Assembly: GCA_903906615.1 (NCBI GenBank) | Contig: CAIVKT010000270.1 | Span: 1 to 6,990 of the forward strand | DNA from: an uncultured Bacteroidota bacterium | GTDB lineage: Bacteria; Bacteroidota; Bacteroidia; Chitinophagales; Chitinophagaceae | Length of the DNA: 6,990 nt | Direction of reading: 5' to 3' | Shown: positions 1 through 6,684 of the stretch, in pieces | Layout: each line of letters begins with the position of its first letter | Numbering within the stretch: the stretch's first letter is position 1 | Notes under the pieces: generated by a model | The model's input: only the letters and a program-made list of their open reading frames with translations | What the model was told of the DNA's origin: nothing | The model's database searches: none | Program-made: the position numbers and the translations under genes

Positions 1-1400
1 ACACCGGTATTGGCATCGTAGATACAGATGCTTGCAGTAGTGCTTGCGCCGCTGTTCCAGGTATTAAAGAAATTGACCCAGGTGCCCGGCGTAGCGCTAA
101 TGGTTGTCGGCGAACCTATCAGCACGCCATTGATCTTGAACTGCATGATCGGCACATCGGCCCCGACAGTCACAGCAGAGCAGTTGGCTATCCATGCCGA
201 AAAATCATAGTTAGTATTGGGTGTCACCGGCACCGTTTCGCACCATACATCAGTAGGTGTGGGGCCTCCATTCAGGATCAGCATATTACCTGTGCCTGTT
301 GTATGATCGCCAAACGAAGTGAAGCCACTATGCACACCAAAAGGGTTTGTATAAACCGAATAATCTCCCTCTATCAGTATACTGCTTGGCGGTGGCGAAT
401 AGGTATACGAACTGGTAAAGCCCGTATTGCCCGCACTAAAGTCACCGTTAGCCACCAGGTTATCCGGAACAAGCGAGTTCACTGTTATTTTATACCAGCC
501 TGATACTGTACCTACGGTAAGTGTAGGAGCTACAACAGTAGTGCTGGAAAGGCCTGTGGCTGGTGTCCACAGTATACTCAAGACAGAATCAGTACCGGTG
601 ATAGAAGCAGGCAAGGTGATCGTAGTACGCGCGCAAGGGTGCAATGAATCTACAAGGCTGATAGCATTACAGGCTCCGCCGCAAGTAAACGTAGCGCAAC
701 TGGCGGAACTTTCGCTAACCAGCGTATTCACACCCGTAGCGGAAGACACAGTACCGTATATATCCAGCCCGCTTGGATTGGACTCAACAGAAACGTCATT
801 ATAATTATTGACCACCACATGCAGCGTATGCGTTCCAGCCGTTAACGCGACCGTTTGCGTAAAGAATGTAAATGATGTAAAATAAGAGGAAACTGCGCCT
901 GCCGGCTGAGAAAAAGTAAGCAGGGTACCGTCTATATCCATTGACGATATGTAATTGTCATTGGCAATGTGCAGGCTCAGTGTTATATTATCATCAGTGC
1001 ATAAACGGAAAGATCTGGCGAAGGTCATGTTGTAGGCAGTACCGGTAGGGCCTGTGCCATCGGTAGTGTAAGTATTTGAGTTGATACAACTGAGCCACCC
1101 TCCGGGAACACCTGCAGGATCACTCGCCCACCCACCAAGCGTAGGGATAATATCAGCGCTGCTGCCTGGTGTTACTTCTATCAGGCCCGTAGAAAATATT
1201 GCAGTTGCAATACCAGGGCTTTCCGAAGTCACCGTCCAGTGTGGATCAGGTACCGCTGTACCACCATCCAAACCTGGTGTAATTGCTGTGCCGGTGAGCG
1301 GGTCATAGCCCGTGTTTATGGTCAGCGAGCTTACATTGCATTGCGCATGTAACTGGTACCCTCCTACAATAAAAAGAAATAAAAAAATATATTTATTCAT
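1..1400 (-). CDS. Large secreted modular adhesin/carbohydrate-binding-like protein, N-terminal part (C-terminus outside the window)
   Basis: The minus-strand frame is open from an ATG at 1400-1398 to the left edge, giving 466 codons without a stop; the gene continues outside. Residues 1-19 form a Sec signal peptide: one Lys, then a run of Ile/Phe/Leu/Val, ending LHA before Gln20 (signal peptidase I type; Cys21 does not sit in a lipobox). Residues about 85-218 resemble a galactose-binding-like jelly roll (GGWASDPAG, then FARSFRL, IANDNYISSMDIDG and a LTAGTHTLHVVVNN strand). Residues about 245-308 look like an Ig/PKD-type module (ILWTPATGLSS, then GWYKITV). Residues about 314-466 start LVANGDFSAGNTGF and resemble CBM4_9/DUF642-type carbohydrate-binding modules. 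The composition, rich in Thr, Ser, Gly and Asn and poor in Lys, fits an exported surface protein. In Bacteroidota such proteins usually end in a type IX secretion sorting domain; that end is not visible, so export by that route is inference. The ligand is unknown. Confidence 0.85.
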   Translation of the reverse strand, partial: MNKYIFLFLFIVGGYQLHAQCNVSSLTINTGYDPLTGTAITPGLDGGTAVPDPHWTVTSESPGIATAIFSTGLIEVTPGSSADIIPTLGGWASDPAGVPGGWLSCINSNTYTTDGTGPTGTAYNMTFARSFRLCTDDNITLSLHIANDNYISSMDIDGTLLTFSQPAGAVSSYFTSFTFFTQTVALTAGTHTLHVVVNNYNDVSVESNPSGLDIYGTVSSATGVNTLVSESSASCATFTCGGACNAISLVDSLHPCARTTITLPASITGTDSVLSILWTPATGLSSTTVVAPTLTVGTVSGWYKITVNSLVPDNLVANGDFSAGNTGFTSSYTYSPPPSSILIEGDYSVYTNPFGVHSGFTSFGDHTTGTGNMLILNGGPTPTDVWCETVPVTPNTNYDFSAWIANCSAVTVGADVPIMQFKINGVLIGSPTTISATPGTWVNFFNTWNSGASTTASICIYDANTG

Positions 1401-1713
1401 CCCTGAAAAGTCGGTTTTCAATTTATTAATAACTAAGACATAAAAAGTGTGCTATAGGTTGGAAAATTACGAATATTTAATTAGATATCAAATAAAAAAA
1501 CAGCATCATAGAACTTCATTCCAACCGGGTTATTTACCTTATATACGTTTTCAAACGTTTACGCATAACGAATACATAATATACATAGTATTAGATGTTG
1601 CTACACCTATAAAAAATGACAATTCTTTTATTAATTTCCACAAATTCAATATATTAGCCTCCAATTTAGGCGATCATTAACCCATTGATATTATCCTAAT
1701 TAATCAACAACTA
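1401..1713. other. A+T-rich divergent intergenic region
   Basis: This 313-bp spacer lies between the start of the secreted protein (minus) and the start of the SQD1-like gene (plus), so it should carry the promoters of both. It is clearly richer in A+T than the flanking genes. I found no exact Bacteroidota -7 element (TAnnTTTG) in either direction; the nearest plus-strand match is TACGTTTT at 1544-1551. A perfect 6-bp inverted repeat lies at 1545-1558. The only open frame here of any length (1447-1680, GTG start) looks like chance coding. Confidence 0.6.
1545..1558. repeat. Short perfect inverted repeat ACGTTT-TC-AAACGT in the divergent spacer
   Basis: Two 6-base arms (1545-1550 and 1553-1558) are exact reverse complements separated by TC. 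The position, about 145 bp upstream of one gene and 155 bp upstream of the other, suits a regulator site for a divergent pair. In A+T-rich DNA such a repeat can arise by chance, and no regulator is known. Confidence 0.3.
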
Positions 1714-1989
1714 ATGAATAACACAATACTTGTTCTCGGAGGAGACGGATATTACGGCTGGCCACTCGCAATGAAAATAGCAGCAAAACACCCAAAAACA
1801 AGGGTGGTGATTGCCGACAACGAATGGCGCCGCAACATCGTTAAAAGCTTTGGCTTCCAAACGCTGATACCCATTGCCAAGCCTGCCGAACGCATACAGG
1901 CATTCAGCAGCATACATGGCCAGGATAATCTCTACTATGTCCGTCTTGATGTCAATACCGAGCGTATAGAAGAGATCATAGCGCACTAA
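1714..1989 (+). CDS. SQD1-like NAD-dependent sugar nucleotide enzyme, N-terminal fragment ending at a premature TAA
   Basis: The ATG at 1714 opens a 91-residue frame that begins with a beta strand and the Rossmann motif GGDGYYGWP (residues 9-17), fitting the GxxGxxG NAD-binding loop of extended short-chain dehydrogenases. The GDGYxGWP form is characteristic of the UDP-sulfoquinovose synthase (SQD1) branch. VVIADN (about residues 31-36) is the second Rossmann strand, whose acidic end normally binds the adenosine ribose of NAD. Residues 76-90 (LYYVRLDVNTERIEE...) match the strand and helix preceding the catalytic half. The frame stops at TAA 1987-1989, but the same frame continues in homologous sequence into the ORF at 2041. 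This is therefore the 5' part of one gene, not a small independent protein. Alone it would lack the catalytic Tyr/Lys. No clear Shine-Dalgarno precedes the start, as is usual in this phylum. Confidence 0.8.
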   Translation: MNNTILVLGGDGYYGWPLAMKIAAKHPKTRVVIADNEWRRNIVKSFGFQTLIPIAKPAERIQAFSSIHGQDNLYYVRLDVNTERIEEIIAH

Positions 1990-2040
1990 AAACCGCATAC
2001 CATATTTCACCTTGCACAGCAATGCTCTGCGCCTTTTTCT
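1987..2040 (+). other. In-frame stop plus 17 untranslated codons that still encode an SQD1 motif
   Basis: TAA at 1987-1989 lies in the frame of the ATG at 1714. The next 17 codons in the same frame read KPHTIFHLAQQCSAPFS and run directly into Met at 2041. In SQD1 proteins the matching segment reads VVHFGEQRSAPYSM, so the homology crosses the stop with no gap and no frame change. No ATG, GTG or TTG in this frame lies between the stop and 2041. A Tyr codon (TAT or TAC) changed at its third base would give the observed TAA, and HYKP would be natural before this strand; that ancestral residue is my inference. Confidence 0.85.
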
Positions 2041-4128
2041 ATGAAGGGCATTGAAGAAGCATTGTTCACAGTTAATAATAACGAGGCCGGAAATATGCGC
2101 CTGCTATGGGCTGTGCGCAAGCATGTACCCAACGCGCACATCATCAAGCTCGGCTCTTTCGGCGAGTACGCGCAAGGCGGGATTGATATTGCAGAAGGCT
2201 ACTTCTTCCCGCGCCACAAAGGCATAGAGGCTACCAAGCGCATGCCCTACCCCCGCGAGGCTGATGACATTTACCACATCTCCAAGATCAACGACTCCAA
2301 CTACGTAGCCATGGCCTGCCGTGTATGGAATTTGCGCATCACCGATGTCATGCAATCTACCATTTTTGGCTTCATCACCGAGGAGATGGCCGACTGCGAA
2401 ACGCTGTATACCCGTTGCGACTACGACCATATTTTCGGCACAGTGGTCAACCGCTTTTTAACACAAACCGTTTACGGGCACCCGCTTACAGTCTACGGCA
2501 AGGGCAACCAGCGCACAGGACTGATGGCATTGAGGGATTCGGTAAATTCAATGGTAACTTTCATTGACGACATCCCTGAAGCAGGCACACACAAAGTGGT
2601 GAACCATGTTACGGAAACCAATTTCTCCATCAACGAGCTTTCCGCTACAATAAAAGATATCGCCGCCGAAGAAGGCTATGACGTAAAGATCATCCGCACA
2701 CACGATCCAAGGCAGGAGCAGGTGGAAACCAAGCAGGAGTATGGCATAGAAACCGGCTATAGCGGCCACGATACACTGCACTCGCCATTTGCAGATGTGA
2801 CCAAAGAAATGCTGCGCATCATGGAACGCTTTAAAGGCAATATCGCCGAAAGCCTTTTTGTGCCCAGCATCAAATGGGCTGATGACCTGAGTAAAGTAAA
2901 AAAACAACCTTCGCTTTTCGAAAGCATACGTATAGATGATGATAACTACTGGGAGTTTTTCAGGGAGCAACACTTCCAGTCCGACCGCATCAACCTCAAC
3001 CCCGGCACACTCGGCACCACATCCGCCCAGGTGAAAAGGATACGCTACAACCAGCACTCTTCCAAGAATATGGAAGGCTACCCGCTGGGCAGCTATGAGC
3101 ATGGAAGAAAAAGCCATGGGGCCATCAATGCCCTGTGCACCGAGCTATGGCCATCACCCGGCTACCAGCTTACGGTTACACACAGCACTTCGCAAACCAT
3201 GAACCTGGTGGCGCTGGCCATGCTGCGCAAACTGCATAAAGTAGGCAAGGCCCCGTACAGGATATTCACCACCACGCATGAGCACGAAGGCGGCATAGGC
3301 TGCTTTCACCACCTGCCCGAATACGAGGTGTACTACATCGAAGATGACGTACTCGCAGACCCCGCGCTGATGGCCGCTAAACTCGCGGAAATACAGCCAC
3401 ACATAGCCTTCTTCTCCCACGTCTATTACGATACCGGCCACCTGGCACCGGTAGAAAAATGGATGAAGCTGGTACACCAGGTCGTTCCGGAAGCAAAGAT
3501 CATACTTGATGTGGCGCAGTCATTGGGCCTGTACGATGTACCCTTTGGCTATGCCGATATTATCGCGGGCAGCACACACAAATGGCTGTTTGGCCCGCAC
3601 GGCGGCGGCCTTATGTGGATGAAGTCTGATTTTTATGATTGGATAGAAGGCGTGTTCTGGAGCGGGCACGGATTGGGCCATAAGCCCGAAGTGATCGCAT
3701 TGAGTATTCCCGGCGGGCAAGACTTCCAGATGTATCCTGCTATTGAAGAAGCGCTCGTGTTATTTAAACAAACAGGACAGGATACGATATTGGCGAGGTC
3801 CTCTTACCTGCGCACTTATTTCCAGAACAAGCTGGACGAAGTATTTACGGCAAGCGGCATTGAGCATGTATTTCTAAACGACACAAAAATAAGCCCGTTG
3901 GTGGCGATCGCTTTCACGGATTTTGACCCGTACCCTCTTTATAAATACCTCAATGATTCGCAGGTACATACCAAGTGCATCAAGAACCACCCGATAGGCG
4001 GCATCAACTACCATATCCTCAGGATAGGCATCCCCTATTTTGAAACTTTTGAAAGGCTGAATTATGTGATCTTTGAGATCGGAAGGTTCATCTCAGAAAA
4101 GGTGCTACAGGAAAGTACGGCACAATAA
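2041..4128 (+). CDS. SQD1-like dehydratase/epimerase catalytic part fused to a class V PLP aminotransferase/desulfurase-like domain
   Basis: This 695-residue frame is the continuation of the gene that starts at 1714; whole-gene numbering adds 109. Residues 1-279 are the rest of an SQD1-type enzyme: KLGSFGEYA (36-44), DIAEGY (49-54), Y78-HIS-K82 as the catalytic YxxxK, then ITDVMQSTIFG (100-110) and the closing PSIKW (275-279). SQD1 itself makes UDP-sulfoquinovose from UDP-glucose and sulfite. Here Ser39 stands where SQD1 has its active-site Thr. After a linker of about 40 residues, residues about 318-690 form a fold-type I class V PLP enzyme: HSTSQTMN (381-388) as the phosphate-binding region, THEHEGG (412-418), D490 in ILDVAQS to bind the pyridine nitrogen, and K514 in GSTHKWLFGPHGGG as the Schiff-base lysine. 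The GHHCA cysteine motif of group II cysteine desulfurases is not seen. The substrate of either half is unknown. Translated alone from 2041 it would lack the NAD loop, so the first domain should be inactive, though the PLP domain could fold. Confidence 0.85.
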   Translation: MKGIEEALFTVNNNEAGNMRLLWAVRKHVPNAHIIKLGSFGEYAQGGIDIAEGYFFPRHKGIEATKRMPYPREADDIYHISKINDSNYVAMACRVWNLRITDVMQSTIFGFITEEMADCETLYTRCDYDHIFGTVVNRFLTQTVYGHPLTVYGKGNQRTGLMALRDSVNSMVTFIDDIPEAGTHKVVNHVTETNFSINELSATIKDIAAEEGYDVKIIRTHDPRQEQVETKQEYGIETGYSGHDTLHSPFADVTKEMLRIMERFKGNIAESLFVPSIKWADDLSKVKKQPSLFESIRIDDDNYWEFFREQHFQSDRINLNPGTLGTTSAQVKRIRYNQHSSKNMEGYPLGSYEHGRKSHGAINALCTELWPSPGYQLTVTHSTSQTMNLVALAMLRKLHKVGKAPYRIFTTTHEHEGGIGCFHHLPEYEVYYIEDDVLADPALMAAKLAEIQPHIAFFSHVYYDTGHLAPVEKWMKLVHQVVPEAKIILDVAQSLGLYDVPFGYADIIAGSTHKWLFGPHGGGLMWMKSDFYDWIEGVFWSGHGLGHKPEVIALSIPGGQDFQMYPAIEEALVLFKQTGQDTILARSSYLRTYFQNKLDEVFTASGIEHVFLNDTKISPLVAIAFTDFDPYPLYKYLNDSQVHTKCIKNHPIGGINYHILRIGIPYFETFERLNYVIFEIGRFISEKVLQESTAQ

Positions 4129-4142
4129 CAACAAATTTTCTA

Positions 4143-4181
4143 TCGGGGAAAGAGGCGCTCAATGGGTGCTTCTTTCCCCGA
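4143..4181. terminator. Strong hairpin between convergent genes, probable bidirectional terminator
   Basis: TCGGGGAAAGA (4143-4153) is the exact reverse complement of TCTTTCCCCGA (4171-4181). The inner bases 4154-4160 and 4164-4170 pair further (four Watson-Crick and three G-T pairs), leaving a 3-base loop. The stem lies 14 bp after the stop of the fusion gene and overlaps the last seven codons and the stop of the opposing yggS gene. There is no long T run on the plus side; a short A/T stretch follows on the minus side. Confidence 0.7.
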
Positions 4182-4839
4182 ACAGCATACTGCCTATCCG
4201 CACCATGGTGCTGCCTGCTGCTATAGCTACTTTATGATCGGTGCTCATCCCCATAGAGCATATTGCAAAGTGTGGCTGGCCTTTAAATGAAGTAGCTGCT
4301 AATTGATCGAAACAACTGCGCAGTCCGGCGAATTCCGTACGTACCTGATGCTCATCCTCTGTATGGGTAGCCATACCCATCAGACCGCAAATACGAACGT
4401 TTTGCAGCTCGCTTTTTTGTGCTGTGAACTGTTCCAAAAGGTTCGTGATCTCTGTTTCGTCAAGGCCGTACTTAGTATCTTCATTGGCTATGTACATCTG
4501 CAACAGTACATCTATGGTGCGCCCGCATTTCTGTGCCTGCTTATTGATCTCGGCCAGCAGCTTAAAGCTATCTACCGTATGAATGAGGTGAACGAACGAT
4601 GCTATGTACTTTACTTTATTGCTTTGCAGGTGGCCTATAAAATGCCACCTTATATCTGCCGGCAATACAGGTTGTTTTTCTGAAACCTCCTGCACATAAT
4701 TTTCACCAAAATCCCTTTGCCCCAGGTCATACAACTGCTGAATATCGCTCGCCGGCTTCAGCTTCGAAACCGCTATGAGCGTCACATTATCGGCAGCAAG
4801 CTCCTTACTTAATTGTTCCCACACTCCCTTATTGATCAT
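4159..4839 (-). CDS. yggS: YggS/PLPBP-family pyridoxal 5'-phosphate homeostasis protein
   Basis: The product has 226 residues, normal for this single-domain TIM-barrel family, which resembles the N-terminal domain of alanine racemase. Landmarks in order: AVSKLKP with the PLP-binding Lys26, FGENYVQE (44-51), WHFIGHLQSNK, the LMGMATH strand, and near the C-terminus SMGMSTDHKVAI followed by GSTMVRIGSMLFG, which binds the phosphate. The family binds PLP without known catalytic turnover. It buffers or delivers the cofactor in the cytoplasm, and its loss in E. coli disturbs vitamin B6, branched-chain keto-acid and CoA-related pools. The ATG at 4839 lies 23 bp after the panB stop on the same strand, so the two are probably cotranscribed. 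GCAGGT just before the ATG could act as a weak ribosome site, and a short TGCAA-TT-TTGCA inverted repeat (4843-4854) sits beside it. The stop TGA is inside the terminator hairpin. Confidence 0.93.
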   Translation of the reverse strand: MINKGVWEQLSKELAADNVTLIAVSKLKPASDIQQLYDLGQRDFGENYVQEVSEKQPVLPADIRWHFIGHLQSNKVKYIASFVHLIHTVDSFKLLAEINKQAQKCGRTIDVLLQMYIANEDTKYGLDETEITNLLEQFTAQKSELQNVRICGLMGMATHTEDEHQVRTEFAGLRSCFDQLAATSFKGQPHFAICSMGMSTDHKVAIAAGSTMVRIGSMLFGERSTH

Positions 4840-4862
4840 ACCTGCAATTTTGCAACAGAACC

Positions 4863-5684
4863 TTAGTACTGCTCGCTCTCATTAGGAAAGTCTTTGCTTT
4901 TGATATCCTGTATATACTTCTTCGTAGCCCCCGTTATCTCCTCAAAAAGATTGAGGTAGCGGCGCAGAAAACGCGGATGAAAATCTTTGGTAAGCCCCAG
5001 CATATCGTGCATCACCAGCACTTGCCCGTCCACGTGCATACCTGCGCCTATGCCTATCACGGGTATCTTCAATTGCGTAGCCACATCTGCCCCCAGCGAT
5101 GCCGGTATCTTCTCCAGCACCAGCGAGAAACAGCCTGCATTTTCCAATGCGCGGGCATTATGCAGCAGTATCTCCGCTTCCTCTTCCTCCTTTGCCCGCA
5201 CTGCGTAAGTTCCGAATTTATAAATAGATTGCGGCGTAAGTCCAAGATGCCCCATTACCGGCACACCTGCGCCTGTGATGCGCTTTATGGATTCGCACAC
5301 CTCTTCCCCACCCTCCAGTTTTATACCGTGCGCACCCGCTTCTTTCATTATACGGATGGCCGAGTTGAGCGCTTCCTTGCTGTTGCCCTGGTATGAGCCA
5401 AAAGGCAGGTCCACGATCACGAGGCAACGCTGGCAGGCACGTATCACACTCTGTGCATGATAGATCATTTGGTCCAGCGTAATGGGCAAAGTAGTTTCAT
5501 GCCCGGCCATTACATTGGATGCTGAGTCGCCTACCAGTATCACATCAATACCAGCCTCGTCAAAGATGCTGGCCATAGAAAAATCATAAGCGGTAAGCAT
5601 ACTGATCTTTTCGCCATGCAGCTTCATGGATTGCAGTGTATTGGTGGTAACACGCTTTATTTCTGATTGCTTAAATGTAGACAT
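4863..5684 (-). CDS. panB: 3-methyl-2-oxobutanoate hydroxymethyltransferase (ketopantoate hydroxymethyltransferase)
   Basis: PanB moves a hydroxymethyl group from 5,10-methylenetetrahydrofolate to 2-oxoisovalerate, giving ketopantoate, the first committed step to pantothenate and CoA in the cytoplasm. The 273 residues compare with about 264 in E. coli; the extra length is at both ends. Landmarks: MLTAYD (29-34), VILVGDS with Asp53, VDLPFGSY with Asp92, IKLEGG with Glu124 (the three metal-ligand positions of the family), MGHLGLTPQ (144-152), LVLEKIP with catalytic Glu191, and GIGAG...[12 protein letters not shown] (211-230). All key residues are present, so the enzyme should be active. The ATG at 5684 is followed by the usual basic N-terminal helix. 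It lies 86 bp after the upstream HMG-CoA lyase homologue and 23 bp before yggS, all on the same strand. No panC, panD or panE is visible in the window. Confidence 0.96.
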   Translation of the reverse strand: MSTFKQSEIKRVTTNTLQSMKLHGEKISMLTAYDFSMASIFDEAGIDVILVGDSASNVMAGHETTLPITLDQMIYHAQSVIRACQRCLVIVDLPFGSYQGNSKEALNSAIRIMKEAGAHGIKLEGGEEVCESIKRITGAGVPVMGHLGLTPQSIYKFGTYAVRAKEEEEAEILLHNARALENAGCFSLVLEKIPASLGADVATQLKIPVIGIGAGMHVDGQVLVMHDMLGLTKDFHPRFLRRYLNLFEEITGATKKYIQDIKSKDFPNESEQY

Positions 5685-5770
5685 ACGCTATGGTGCCATC
5701 ATGCGGAACCAACTACCCGCGCCAGGCCATATTTTAGATTGTAAAAGTAGGATAAAGTTATAGGATATAG

Positions 5771-6628
5771 CTAAATGAACACCTTTCCGGCCATTTGCAG
5801 CGCCCTCGCAAATGCAGCCAGGTCTAAACCGGTGCTGATCTTATTTTGCCCACACCAGTCCAACACCAGTTCGGTCGCTATATTGCCCACTAGCTCGTCC
5901 TCAGCCATCGGGCAACCACCTATACCCTTCATCGCACTGTCGAAACGGCGGCAACCGGCATTCCACGCGGCCTCAAATTTTTCCTGCCACCTGTCCGGGG
6001 CAGAATGGAAATGTGCACCTATGTTAATGTCCGTAAATTCGGGTAGCAGGTTATTATAGATGTAGGTAATGATCTCCGGGGTAGCCACGCCCACTGTATC
6101 GGCCATGGCCACTGTCTTAACGTCCAACTGCGTCAGCTTACGCACCCAGTTGATAGCGATCTCCGCATTATACACATCGCCATACGGATTGCCAAAGCCC
6201 ATAGAGATATAAATGAGCAGTTCCTTTTTGTGCTGCTCGCAAAGGCGTTGTATCTCCTCTACCTGCACAAGCGACTCAGCAATGGTCTTGTTCGTATTTC
6301 TCCGCTGAAATGTTTCTGAAATAGAGAACGGGAAACCGAGGTAAGTGATCTCATCAAACTGCACAGCATCCTGCGCACCCCTGGTGTTGGCTATTATGGC
6401 CAGCAGTTTTGTGTTCGTGCTGCTCATGTCCAGGTGGGGTATCACGTCTTTGGTATCTGCGAGTTGCGGTATCGCTTTATGCGAAACGAACGAGCCGAAG
6501 TCCAGCACACCAAAACCCACGCGCAGCAATGCGTTCAGGTATCCTATCTTCTCATTTGTGGGTATGAAGTGTTCCCAGCCTTGCATGGCATCGCGCGGGC
6601 ATTCTACAAGCTGTATATTGTTTTGCAT
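5771..6628 (-). CDS. Hydroxymethylglutaryl-CoA lyase homologue (HMGL-like family)
   Basis: HMG-CoA lyase splits 3-hydroxy-3-methylglutaryl-CoA into acetoacetate and acetyl-CoA, the last step of leucine breakdown. I start at the ATG at 6628 (285 residues); the frame extends to a TTG at 6661, but those 11 codons run through T tracts and precede the family's first strand. Landmarks: LVECPRDAMQG with Arg12 and metal-ligand Asp13, DFGSFVSHK (43-51), MADTVGVATP, HFH (His206 and His208, metal ligands), and GIGGCPMA with Cys239 followed by GN at 248-249 (Asn249, metal ligand). Compared with human HMGCL, the active-site Glu72 position is Asp43, and the Asp after the HxH pair is Ser209 with a rewritten loop (SAPDRW instead of DTYGQA). 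The fold and metal site are intact. The exact acyl-CoA is less certain; a related 3-hydroxyacyl-CoA lyase is possible. The stop is TAG. Confidence 0.85.
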   Translation of the reverse strand: MQNNIQLVECPRDAMQGWEHFIPTNEKIGYLNALLRVGFGVLDFGSFVSHKAIPQLADTKDVIPHLDMSSTNTKLLAIIANTRGAQDAVQFDEITYLGFPFSISETFQRRNTNKTIAESLVQVEEIQRLCEQHKKELLIYISMGFGNPYGDVYNAEIAINWVRKLTQLDVKTVAMADTVGVATPEIITYIYNNLLPEFTDINIGAHFHSAPDRWQEKFEAAWNAGCRRFDSAMKGIGGCPMAEDELVGNIATELVLDWCGQNKISTGLDLAAFARALQMAGKVFI

Positions 6629-6646
6629 AAAAAAAACGTGGCTGTT

Positions 6647-6667
6647 AAAAAAACGCAGCAATGCTGC
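6647..6667 (-). terminator. Small hairpin plus T7 run after the response regulator gene
   Basis: On the minus strand GCAGC-ATT-GCTGC (6667-6655) is followed by one G and seven T residues (6653-6647), the layout of an intrinsic terminator. The stem is only 5-6 bp, so it may be weak or act as an attenuator. It lies 17 bp after the stop of the receiver-domain gene and 18 bp before the ATG of the HMG-CoA lyase homologue, leaving little room for a separate promoter of the latter. Confidence 0.5.
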
Positions 6668-6684
6668 TCATCCCCCTGAAATAA

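Noticed and set aside
303..1308. Plus-strand open frames at 303-503, 427-804 and 1081-1308
   Set aside because: They lie opposite the continuous minus-strand frame of the secreted protein, which has a signal peptide and recognisable modules over the same bases.
1447..1680. 77-codon plus-strand frame with a GTG start in the A+T-rich spacer
   Set aside because: It has no recognisable motif, no ribosome site and low-complexity A+T-driven composition; it is most likely chance in the divergent promoter region.
1987..1989. Stop-codon reassignment or selenocysteine/pyrrolysine-type recoding
   Set aside because: The codon is TAA, and panB and the receiver gene in this window also end in TAA; no recoding element is visible. 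Simple nonsense mutation or error is more likely.
1711..3720. Minus-strand frames at 1711-2022, 2104-2430, 2548-3117, 3154-3477 and 3520-3720
   Set aside because: They are antisense to the SQD1-like/PLP fusion, whose motifs are clear on the plus strand.
5742..5775. Possible panB promoter (minus strand TTTA, 22-bp spacer, TACTTTTA)
   Set aside because: Both boxes deviate from the TTTG / TAnnTTTG consensus at the G, so the match is too weak to call.
6629..6661. TTG start at 6661 for the HMG-CoA lyase homologue
   Set aside because: The extra 11 residues are encoded by T tracts and overlap the hairpin/T7 element; the ATG at 6628 directly precedes the first conserved strand.
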